Shown here: one piece after another, positions 1 through 6,273 of the stretch
Layout: every line of letters begins with the position of its first letter
How positions within the stretch are numbered: the first letter of the stretch is position 1
DNA from: Chloroflexota bacterium
GTDB taxonomy: Bacteria; Chloroflexota; Dehalococcoidia; JACQGW01
NCBI GenBank assembly: GCA_016199325.1
Contig: JACQGW010000054.1
Location: forward strand, 1 to 6,297
Direction of reading: 5' to 3'
Length of the DNA stretch: 6,297 nt
Program-made: the position numbers and the translations under genes
Notes under the pieces: model-generated
The model's input: only the letters and a program-made list of their open reading frames with translations
The model's database searches: none
Told to the model about the DNA's origin: nothing

Positions 1-212
1 CCCGCGGACGGGTAGGGCTGGGGTGGGGTTCCCGGATTGGCACACACTCGGCCCCCCTCCCCGCCGTCATGCTGAGCCCCAGCGAAGCAACTCCCCGGGT
101 GGTGCCCGTTCGGCCCGGGGAGATGCTTCGCTGCGGCTCAGCATGACGGCGGGGAGGGTGGCCGAGTGAGAGCCAATCCGGGAACCCCACCCCAGCCCTC
201 CCCGTCCGCGGG
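1..212. repeat. Large near-perfect inverted repeat (97-bp arms, short loop)
   Basis: Positions 1-97 pair with 116-212 without any gap; I count 6 mismatches in 97 positions. Pairing continues for about three more bases, leaving a loop of about 12-15 nt near 101-112. The inner part (66-97 and 116-147) has the core gtcatgctgagccgcagcga, shared with the palindrome at 3364-3446. The outer part contains an 'attggc' block, also seen beside the second copy, and a C-rich/G-rich end near 'cccgcggacgg'. The left end meets the window edge, so the element may be longer. No transposase or coding signal is present. It looks like a non-autonomous, MITE- or REP-like dispersed palindrome lying after the hyuB stop codon. 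The inverted structure is read directly; the mobile-element interpretation is inference. Confidence 0.85.
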
Positions 213-249
213 GAGGGAGCCGTTCTGCTTCCCCCTGCCGACGGGGGGA
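196..249. other. Two GC-rich hairpins downstream of hyuB
   Basis: There are two short stem-loops. The first has 196-204 pairing with 209-217 (ccctccccg against cggggaggg, 4-nt loop). The second has 230-236 pairing with 243-249 (tccccct against ggggggga-like, one G-T wobble, 6-nt loop). They lie 34-87 bases beyond the hyuB stop codon in its direction of transcription and could slow or end transcription. Neither is followed by a T-run on the minus strand, so they are not canonical Rho-independent terminators. The first overlaps the outer end of the large inverted repeat and may simply belong to that repeat. Confidence 0.4.
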
Positions 250-282
250 CCGAGGGGGGTCCGTTCTGGGAGAGGCTCGAAA

Positions 283-1989
283 TCACCCGGACCTGGGATC
301 AGCCTCTGCCGACTTGACCTTCAGCGTGGCGGGGTCCACGACGACGCCGTATTGATCCCGCGCCTGCTCGACGCCGACGTAGCCGTCGGCGACGTCGGCC
401 AGGACGCGGGCCAGGTCGCGCGTTTGCGGGTCGCCGAATCCGCCGCCTGCGGGTGTCAGCAGCACGGCCACGTCCCCCTGCTCCAGGCTGAGGACCCCCT
501 TGCGGAGCGGCTGGCCGTTGTGGAGGATGGCGCCGGGCTCGCCGGCCCTGCCGCCGAAGATGCCCTGCGCCGGGTTCCGAACGCGAGGCCGGTAGAAGGT
601 GAAGTCGACGCGGGTCTCGTCGAGGTTCTCGATCACGATCTCCTGGCCGCAGCCGCCGCGGAACCGGCCGGGGCCCCCGGAGCCGGCCCGCAGGCTCTTC
701 TTTGAGACCAGCAGCCTGGTCTGCTGCTCGAACAGCTCGACCGGCGTGTGACAGGCCGTGATCGGGAACAGCCTCCCGGAGGCGCCGTCCCGATGGTGAG
801 CGGCGCCGAGCCCGCCGGCCTGGAAGAAGCTGGTCAGGACGCGCTTGCCGTCCTTCGGCGCCCGGTCGGCGAGCAGCATCCAGCGCGTCCCCATCTCGGC
901 CGTAACCTTGTCCGGGATCACGCGCGCCAGCGCGCCCATGATGTGATCGGGCAGCAGGTGGGTGATCATCGTCCGCACGTCGACGGGCGCCGGCCTCGTC
1001 GCGTTCAGGATCGAGCCTTCCGGTGCGATGATGCTGATCGGCCGGATCACGCCCTCGTTGGTCGGCACGTGTGGCGCCAGGACCGCCTCCAGCGGGAAGA
1101 GCGTGGACGCCTCGGTGCAGTAGAGCACACAGTTGACGGACGCGGTCATCGTCTGCGGCGACGAGCCGGTGTAGTCGACGGTCAGCTCGTCGCCCTTCAC
1201 GGTGATGCGCGATGTGATGCGGATATCCTCCTGGAAGCCGTCGACCCAGGTCTCGTGGTCGTAGGCGCCGTCCGGGATGGCACGGATGGCGTCGCGCATC
1301 ACCTGTTCGACCCGTGCCTGAATGACCCTTGAGATGTCGGTCAGGTCGTCGAGGCCGTACTCCTCCATGAGCTCGACGAGGAGGCGGGCGCCGACCTCAT
1401 TGCCGGCGACCATCGCGCGGACGTCGCCGATCTGCATGTCCGGCGCCCGGACGTTGGCGGCCAGGATCTGGAAGATCTCGTCGGTGGGAACGCCTCGCTT
1501 GTAGAGCTTCATGATCGGCAGACAGAGGCCCTCTTCGAAAACCTCCGTCGCGTCGTGGGGGCCAAAGCGCCCGCCGATGTCGGAGATGTGGACGACCGAG
1601 CCGGAGAAGCCGACGAGCCTGCCTCGATGGAACACCGGCGTCGCGAGGTGGATGTCGGGGTAATGGCCGGACGACAGCCAGGGATCGTTGACGATGATGA
1701 CGTCCCCCGGCTCGATCCGCTCCGATGGGAAGACCTTCAGGATCTCCTTCATGCCGGCAGGGAACGTCGTGACGAACATCGGCACGCCCTCGTCGGACTG
1801 GGCGAACGACTCGCCCCTGGCGTCCGTCAGGACGAACCGGAAATCCCGCGACGTGTGGACGATGGTGGAGAACGAGGTTCGGAGCAGGGTTGCCGCCGCC
1901 TGGTTGGCGATCGAGATCAACCGGCTCCAGATGATCTCCAGGCTAATGGGATCGAAAGCCATCGACTCGTGCAACGCTCCTGTGCTCAT
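283..1989 (-). CDS. hyuB: Hydantoinase B / 5-oxoprolinase family subunit (HyuB-like)
   Basis: 568-aa cytosolic protein of the HyuB family (N-methylhydantoinase B, 5-oxoprolinase C-terminal half, acetophenone carboxylase and caprolactamase beta subunits). These act with an ATP-using HyuA subunit that phosphorylates a cyclic amide or similar substrate; HyuB completes ring opening or hydrolysis. Family marks seen: N-terminal DPISLEIIWSRL (13-24); GDVIIVNDPWLSSGHYPD (95-112); HISDIGG (134-140), where H109, D112, H134 and D137 are candidate metal ligands; DYTGSSPQ (272-279); Gly-rich GGPGRFRGGCGQ (438-449); and TPAGGGFGDPQTRD (512-525) near the C-terminus. Length is normal and the frame is intact. 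The start is uncertain: the ATG at 1989 has no clear Shine-Dalgarno, while Met10 (ATG at 1962) lies 14 nt after AGGAG (1981-1977) and fits the usual family N-terminus. No hyuA is adjacent within the window; the upstream neighbour is a stress protein 46 bp away. The exact substrate cannot be told from sequence. Confidence 0.93.
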   Translation of the reverse strand: MSTGALHESMAFDPISLEIIWSRLISIANQAAATLLRTSFSTIVHTSRDFRFVLTDARGESFAQSDEGVPMFVTTFPAGMKEILKVFPSERIEPGDVIIVNDPWLSSGHYPDIHLATPVFHRGRLVGFSGSVVHISDIGGRFGPHDATEVFEEGLCLPIMKLYKRGVPTDEIFQILAANVRAPDMQIGDVRAMVAGNEVGARLLVELMEEYGLDDLTDISRVIQARVEQVMRDAIRAIPDGAYDHETWVDGFQEDIRITSRITVKGDELTVDYTGSSPQTMTASVNCVLYCTEASTLFPLEAVLAPHVPTNEGVIRPISIIAPEGSILNATRPAPVDVRTMITHLLPDHIMGALARVIPDKVTAEMGTRWMLLADRAPKDGKRVLTSFFQAGGLGAAHHRDGASGRLFPITACHTPVELFEQQTRLLVSKKSLRAGSGGPGRFRGGCGQEIVIENLDETRVDFTFYRPRVRNPAQGIFGGRAGEPGAILHNGQPLRKGVLSLEQGDVAVLLTPAGGGFGDPQTRDLARVLADVADGYVGVEQARDQYGVVVDPATLKVKSAEADPRSG

Positions 1990-2035
1990 CGTGGAGCATC
2001 GTATGCGTTTGCCGTGCGGACGTCAAGATCGCGGG

Positions 2036-3190
2036 CTAGGCGCGCGTCTCCGCGGGCGGCGCCGTCCTCTCCCAGCGGAAGGCGAAGGCCGGGCAGCGCT
2101 GGCCCGGCACCGAGTCGATGGCCTCGGGGCGCTGGAGCACGCAGCCGATGGTGTCGAAGTACAGGCAGTTGCCGCACGAGTGCAGGTGGAAGCCACACCG
2201 CAGGCAGCGCTCCTCGGCCGACACCGCGCTCAGGTCGCCATAGTACGGCCGATGGCAGAAGAAGCAGCGCCCGGCGACGCGACCGCCGGCGGCGCTGGAG
2301 TCGGCCGCCGATCGATGGAGTGCAGCAGGCCGGACGAGCAGGAGCGGCACGGTCGACCGCTGGAGAATCCCCGTCGCGACGCTGCCCATGACCAGCCGGG
2401 CCAACCCGCCGCGTCCATGGGTCGCCATCACGATCAGGTCGGCGCTCTGCTCACGAGCGATGGTCGCGACGGCCTGCGCCGGCTGGCCAAGCACGCTCTG
2501 CACGGTGACGTTCCTTCCGGCGGCGCGGAGCCCCACGGCGCACCCCTCCAGGTAGCGCCTGGCACCGACCAGCTCGGGCTCGGGGTCGAACTCGGTGAAC
2601 GCGTACCCCTCGGCGTACGCGGACGTTGGCGGCTCGACGACCTGGAGCAGATACAGCTCAGCGGCGAGACCTCTGGCGAGCTCCGCGGCCAGAATCAGCG
2701 CCTCTTCGGCGAGGTCGGAGCCGTCGAGCGGCACGAGGATGCGCCGGGCGCCGCCGCTCCAGCGCCGATCGGCGGTGGCCGGCATCAGGAGCACCGGCGC
2801 CTCGGCCCGCCGCAGGACCTGGTCGGCGACGCTACCGTAGATCCAGCGCCCCAGGCCGCTCCGGCCGTGGGTCGACATAACAATCAGCTTCGCCTCCCGG
2901 CGGCGGGCGGCGTCCAGGATGGCGGATACCGGGTCGTCGTAGTACACGACCGACTCGGCCTCGACGCCGTCGGCGCGCACCCTCTCGGCAACGGCCGTGA
3001 GATCGGACTCCGCCTGCTGCGTCAGGGCGACCTGCGCCTCGGTCGGATCCGTTCCCGGGAAGGTGTGCGCGGCGACGGCCCGGACCAGCACCAGGTGGCC
3101 GCCCATCGCTCGGGCGAGCGGCACGGCGTACGGGAGGGCGCGCTCGGCCAGCGACGAGCCGTCCAGCGGGACCAGGATGGTGGCAAACAT
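2036..3190 (-). CDS. Tandem UspA universal stress protein with Cys-rich C-terminal tail
   Basis: 384-aa soluble protein with two UspA folds followed by a cysteine-rich tail. Domain 1 (about 1-139) opens with ILVPLDGS (5-12) and carries the nucleotide-binding loop THGRSGLGRWIYGS (107-120). Domain 2 (about 149-288) repeats this with ILVPLDGS (151-158) and THGRGGLARLVMGS (257-270). Both keep the G-x9-G-S part of the ATP-binding USP motif; the first glycine of the classical motif is Ser106 and Ala256 respectively, so ATP binding is likely but not certain. Residues 309-366 hold eight cysteines: CxxC at 309/312, 329/332 and 339/342, then C350 and C366, suggesting a zinc ribbon plus a second metal or redox site. 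Only one lysine (K101) occurs in the whole protein. The start is well supported by AAAGGAGGT seven bases upstream. The gene probably shares a transcript with the downstream hyuB-like gene (46-bp gap). Its role is presumably stress or energy-state sensing; what it controls is not visible here. Confidence 0.94.
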   Translation of the reverse strand: MFATILVPLDGSSLAERALPYAVPLARAMGGHLVLVRAVAAHTFPGTDPTEAQVALTQQAESDLTAVAERVRADGVEAESVVYYDDPVSAILDAARRREAKLIVMSTHGRSGLGRWIYGSVADQVLRRAEAPVLLMPATADRRWSGGARRILVPLDGSDLAEEALILAAELARGLAAELYLLQVVEPPTSAYAEGYAFTEFDPEPELVGARRYLEGCAVGLRAAGRNVTVQSVLGQPAQAVATIAREQSADLIVMATHGRGGLARLVMGSVATGILQRSTVPLLLVRPAALHRSAADSSAAGGRVAGRCFFCHRPYYGDLSAVSAEERCLRCGFHLHSCGNCLYFDTIGCVLQRPEAIDSVPGQRCPAFAFRWERTAPPAETRA

Positions 3191-3197
3191 GGCGCTG

Positions 3198-3206
3198 ACC
3201 TCCTTT
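3198..3206 (-). promoter_or_regulatory. Strong Shine-Dalgarno for the stress-protein gene
   Basis: Read on the minus strand this is AAAGGAGGT, close to full complementarity with the 16S rRNA 3' end, with a 7-nt gap to the ATG at 3190. It fixes the start of the universal stress protein and suggests efficient translation. Neither other gene in the window has as good a ribosome binding site. Confidence 0.85.
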
Positions 3207-3275
3207 CACGAACAGGATAGCTTCTCCAGGTTGCACGGCCCGTGACAGTACGTAAACGATTGGTACAAGGGACGA

Positions 3276-3506
3276 GGTTCAAGGTTGGGAGACGTACGCT
3301 GAGATTGGAACCCAAACGGGCGGATCCGACAAGTCCGCTTCCGATTGGCTCGCCCGTGCATTGTGTCATGCTGAGCCGCAGCGAAGCATCTCCCGGACGC
3401 TGCCCATGCGGGGCGGGGAGATGCTTCGCTGCGGCTCAGCATGACAGACGGGGGGAGCGGCCACGATCAGTACGTGGCGTGCAGGATGCACCACCAACTT
3501 TGAACT
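3276..3506. repeat. Composite intergenic element with nested inverted repeats
   Basis: This accounts for most of the 326-bp gap between the stress protein and the acyltransferase. The outer ends are ggttcaaggttgg (3276-3288) and ccaactttgaact (3494-3506), which match in inverted orientation at 11 of 13 positions. Inside lie the perfect 31-bp palindrome (3364-3446) and, on its left, a weaker pair acgggcg/cgcccgt (3316-3322 and 3351-3357). An 'attggct' block at 3344-3350 corresponds to the 'attggctctc' found in one arm of the 1-212 element. No open frame in it looks like a real protein. Calling it one composite mobile element is inference; the nested symmetry is read directly. Confidence 0.5.
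3364..3446. repeat. Perfect 31-bp palindrome with 21-nt loop (dispersed repeat family)
   Basis: Positions 3364-3394 and 3416-3446 are exact reverse complements (31 of 31), separated by a 21-nt loop. The stem starts tgtcatgctgagccgcagcg and ends in ctccc. The same core occurs in both arms of the inverted repeat at 1-212. It lies after the stop codon of the acyltransferase and about 174 bp before the start of the stress protein, so as RNA it could shield or end the acyltransferase transcript. No T-run follows it on either strand, so it is not a classical intrinsic terminator. It is most likely a member of a genome-wide intergenic palindrome family. Confidence 0.9.
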
Positions 3507-3516
3507 TTGAGCCCCT

Positions 3517-6165
3517 CTACGGCAAGCGCCGGAGCCGCAGGCGGGCGTCGAGCGCGACGGCGCCGCGGCCGACCTGTTGGACGATGACCGGGTTCAGGTC
3601 CAGCTCGGCTACCTCGGCCACGTCCTCGACCAGTTGCGAGACGCGCAGGAGGAGGTCACGCAGCGCGGGGATGTCGGCGGGCGGGCCGCCGCGGAAGCCG
3701 TCGAGGAGCTTGACGGCTCTGACGCTGGCGATGAGCTCGTCGGCGTCGAGATCGGTCAGCGGGGAGATCCGGAAGGCGACGTCCCGGATCACCTCGGTCA
3801 TCACGCCGCCCATCCCGAAGGCGATCAGCGGGCCGAAGATGGGATCGGTGACGACGCCCACCAGGCACTCGACGCCGCCGATGACCATCGGCTGCACCAG
3901 CGCGCCCTCCATCGCGTCGGCCAGGCCGCGGGCCGCCAGCGTCTCGGCAATCGACCGGTAGGCGTCTGCCGCCCCCTCGGGAGTTCGGATGCCCAGACGG
4001 ACGCCGCCGACGTCGGTCTTGTGGAGCACCGATCGGGAGATCAGCTTGACGGCCACCGGTGTCCCAAACCGCCGACTCGCCGCGGCCGCCTCTTCCGGCG
4101 AGTGGACAATCACCCCTTTGGCCGCCGGAATGCCGTAGGCGCCCAGGACGGCGCTCACTTCGTCCGGCAGCAGCCACGGCTGCTCCTCTCGCTCCAGCGC
4201 ACGAGCGACCACCGATCGGGCCGCCTCGGCGTCGACCCCGGCGAGGACGGGGATCTGACCGGCCGGTCGGCGGAGCCAGGCGCCGTAGGTGGCGGCATGG
4301 CCGAGCGCCCTGGCCGCATCCTCGGGGAAGGTGTACGACGGGATGAAGGTGGCCCCGCGGAGCGCCAGGGGAGTGCTCTGTATTCCGGCAAAACAGGCGA
4401 GCACCGGTTTTGCGGGCGGCGGGTCGCAGGCGGCGGCGACCGCGGCGGCGACGTCGGCCGCGGCGGTGACCAGCGGCGGGATGAAGAGCACGATCACGGC
4501 GTCGACGGCCGGGTCGGCCAGCAGGTGGCGGAGCGCCTCGCCGTAGCTGGCTGCCGGGGCCGACGCCAGCATGTCAACCGGATTGGCGACGGCCGCCTCT
4601 GCCGGCAGGATCGCCCGCAGGGCAGTCTGGGTCGGCTCCGACAGCGGCGGCACCTGCAAGCCGTGGGCCTCGCAGGCGTCGGCACAGAGGATACCCAGGC
4701 CGCCGGCGTTGGTGAGAATGGCAGCGCGGTTGCCGGCCGGCGCCGGCTGGTGCGCCTGCAGCATCGCAACGTCCAGCAGCTCCCCGAGCGTGTCGCACCG
4801 GATGACGCCGGACTGCCTGAACAGCGCGTCGACGGCGACGTCCGAGCCGGCGAGGGCGGCGGTGTGCGAAGCCGCCGCACGCTGGCCGGCCTGGCTACGG
4901 CCGCCCTTGACCGCCACGATGGGCTTGCCGGCGCCGACGCGGCGAGTGACCCGGGCGAACCGCCGCGGATTGCCGAACGACTCCAGGTAGAGCAGGATGA
5001 CGCGCGTCGCTTCGTCCTCCTCCAGACGCTCGATCAGGTCGTTGGAGGAGAGGTCGGCCTTGTTGCCGACGGAGAAGAACGCCGAGATGCCGATCCCGAG
5101 CCGGCGGGCCTCTTCGAGGATGGCGATGCCCAGCGCGCCCGACTGCGAGATGACCGCGACCTGGCCGGGCGGCGGCAGGCTCGGCGCAAACGTCGTGTTG
5201 AGCGTCCCCATCGGTCCGTTGATGAGGATGCCCATGCAGTTCGGGCCAACCAGCCGAGCACCGCGGGTGCGGCAGAGCCGGAGCAGCTCGTCCTGGCGCC
5301 GCCGCCCCTCGTCGCCGATCTCGGCAAAGCCGGCCGAGATGACGACGAGCCCGCGCACGCCGGCGTCGAGGCACTCGCGCACGACGTCGAGCACGGCGGC
5401 GGCCGGCACGGCGATCACGGCCAGGTCGACCGGCTCGGGAATAGCGGCAATGGTCGGGTAGGCCCGCACGCCGGCGACAGCGCGCGCGGCCGGGTTCACC
5501 GGATAGATGGCGCCGTCGAAGCCGCCGGCCAGAAGATTGCGAAAGAGCTCGTGTCCGATGGTGCCCCGGCGGCGCGAGGCGCCGACGACGGCGACGGCTC
5601 GGGGTCGAAAGATCGGCTCCAGCGAGGCGACGGCGGCAACGTGCATGCGGGCGTCGGCGGTCGCCACGTAGCTCGGATCCGGTCGCTGGTCGACGTCGAC
5701 CTCGACGGTGTCCCCGCCGAACCGCCGCCTGGTCTGGAAGCCGAGGTCCCGGAGCAGGTGGAGCATGGCGATATTCGACGAAAGGACCAGCGCCAGCAGG
5801 CGCCGGATCCCCTCGCTGCGAGCGTCCCGGGAGAGCCGCTCGAACAGAACCGTCCCGATGCCGCGCCCATGCTCGGCGTCCTCGACGATGATGGCCATCT
5901 CGGCGCGCCTGGGGTCGCGCAGACGGTAGTACGAGGCCAGACCGACGATCCGCCCGTCGAGATCGGCGACAAGCGAGTGGCCCGACGTCGCCCGGTCGAT
6001 GGTGTCGGCGTCGACGCGCACGCCGGCCGAGTGGAAGCGGAACTGCCAGCTCTCCGGCGAGACCCGCCCGAACAGCGCCGCAACCGCCGGCCGGTCGACC
6101 GGCTCGATCTCGCGGATGAGCACCTGACCGCCGTCCCGCAGGAGCGCAAACTCGCCGTGTCCCAT
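3517..6165 (-). CDS. GNAT plus ADP-forming acyl-CoA synthetase fusion (Pat-type protein lysine acyltransferase)
   Basis: 882 aa from the ATG at 6165. Domains in order: GNAT acetyltransferase (about 8-160) with the acyl-CoA loop HGRGIG (99-104); CoA-binding Rossmann domain (about 185-314) with VVGAS (193-197) and GPNCMG (307-312); succinyl-CoA-ligase-like domain with SQSGALG (340-346) and SHTAALAG (433-440); ATP-grasp domain (about 661-880) with LHKTDVGG (714-721), GMGGVMTEV (784-792) and ELDLNPV (854-860). This is the Pat/PatA layout with GNAT at the N-terminus, as reported for some actinobacterial enzymes; enterobacterial Pat has it at the C-terminus. Such enzymes acylate lysines, classically on acyl-CoA synthetases. 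His434 and His715 match the two phosphorelay histidines of ADP-forming acetyl-CoA synthetases, so the synthetase half may be active. The frame stays open to a TTG at 6243, but that start would cover a promoter-like sequence and lacks a Shine-Dalgarno, whereas the 6165 ATG has GAGGTCAGGA just upstream. The neighbouring stress protein could be a substrate (inference). Confidence 0.92.
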   Translation of the reverse strand: MGHGEFALLRDGGQVLIREIEPVDRPAVAALFGRVSPESWQFRFHSAGVRVDADTIDRATSGHSLVADLDGRIVGLASYYRLRDPRRAEMAIIVEDAEHGRGIGTVLFERLSRDARSEGIRRLLALVLSSNIAMLHLLRDLGFQTRRRFGGDTVEVDVDQRPDPSYVATADARMHVAAVASLEPIFRPRAVAVVGASRRRGTIGHELFRNLLAGGFDGAIYPVNPAARAVAGVRAYPTIAAIPEPVDLAVIAVPAAAVLDVVRECLDAGVRGLVVISAGFAEIGDEGRRRQDELLRLCRTRGARLVGPNCMGILINGPMGTLNTTFAPSLPPPGQVAVISQSGALGIAILEEARRLGIGISAFFSVGNKADLSSNDLIERLEEDEATRVILLYLESFGNPRRFARVTRRVGAGKPIVAVKGGRSQAGQRAAASHTAALAGSDVAVDALFRQSGVIRCDTLGELLDVAMLQAHQPAPAGNRAAILTNAGGLGILCADACEAHGLQVPPLSEPTQTALRAILPAEAAVANPVDMLASAPAASYGEALRHLLADPAVDAVIVLFIPPLVTAAADVAAAVAAACDPPPAKPVLACFAGIQSTPLALRGATFIPSYTFPEDAARALGHAATYGAWLRRPAGQIPVLAGVDAEAARSVVARALEREEQPWLLPDEVSAVLGAYGIPAAKGVIVHSPEEAAAASRRFGTPVAVKLISRSVLHKTDVGGVRLGIRTPEGAADAYRSIAETLAARGLADAMEGALVQPMVIGGVECLVGVVTDPIFGPLIAFGMGGVMTEVIRDVAFRISPLTDLDADELIASVRAVKLLDGFRGGPPADIPALRDLLLRVSQLVEDVAEVAELDLNPVIVQQVGRGAVALDARLRLRRLP

Positions 6166-6170
6166 GCTCG

Positions 6171-6180
6171 TCCTGACCTC
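6171..6180 (-). promoter_or_regulatory. Shine-Dalgarno deciding the acyltransferase start
   Basis: On the minus strand this reads GAGGTCAGGA, ending 5 nt before the ATG at 6165. It supports that ATG over the in-frame TTG at 6243, which has no purine-rich stretch at the right distance. Confidence 0.6.
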
Positions 6181-6199
6181 GCGCAAGATGGTCGCACGT

Positions 6200-6229
6200 A
6201 TCTTACCCGAACAAGCACAGGCGTCACAA
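6200..6229 (-). promoter_or_regulatory. Candidate sigma-70-like promoter for the acyltransferase
   Basis: On the minus strand, TTGTGA (6229-6224) and TAAGAT (6205-6200) are separated by 18 nt. Each hexamer matches its consensus at 4 of 6 positions. Transcription would begin around 6193, giving a leader of about 28 nt that contains the Shine-Dalgarno. The region is locally AT-richer than its surroundings. In a high-GC genome a chance match is possible. Confidence 0.45.
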
Positions 6230-6273
6230 CGGGACGGGTTCAAGGTCTGAAGCGGCTCCGAGAGACAACGAAC

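Noticed and set aside
166..705. A 179-codon plus-strand frame at the left end
   Set aside because: It begins inside the large inverted repeat and continues antisense to the hyuB-like gene; the translation is low-complexity Pro/Gly/Ala-rich with no recognisable domain.
1688..3220. A 510-codon plus-strand open frame antisense to the hyuB-like and stress-protein genes
   Set aside because: Long antisense frames are expected in very GC-rich DNA. The translation shows no family motifs and crosses two well-supported minus-strand genes.
3207..3275. Promoter directly upstream of the stress-protein gene
   Set aside because: I looked for paired -35/-10 hexamers with 15-19 nt spacing on the minus strand and found only weak partial matches such as TATCCT without a good partner; not firm enough to annotate.
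3364..3446. Intrinsic terminator or CRISPR-type repeat
   Set aside because: The stem is long and perfect, but there is no T-run after it on either strand, and there is no array of regularly spaced copies; a dispersed palindrome repeat fits better.
3242..3961. A 239-codon plus-strand frame starting in the intergenic region
   Set aside because: Its recognisable part (MLSRSEASP ... CFAAAQHD) is just the translated palindrome, which gives the same peptide from the opposite strand at 3206-3442; the rest is antisense to the acyltransferase.
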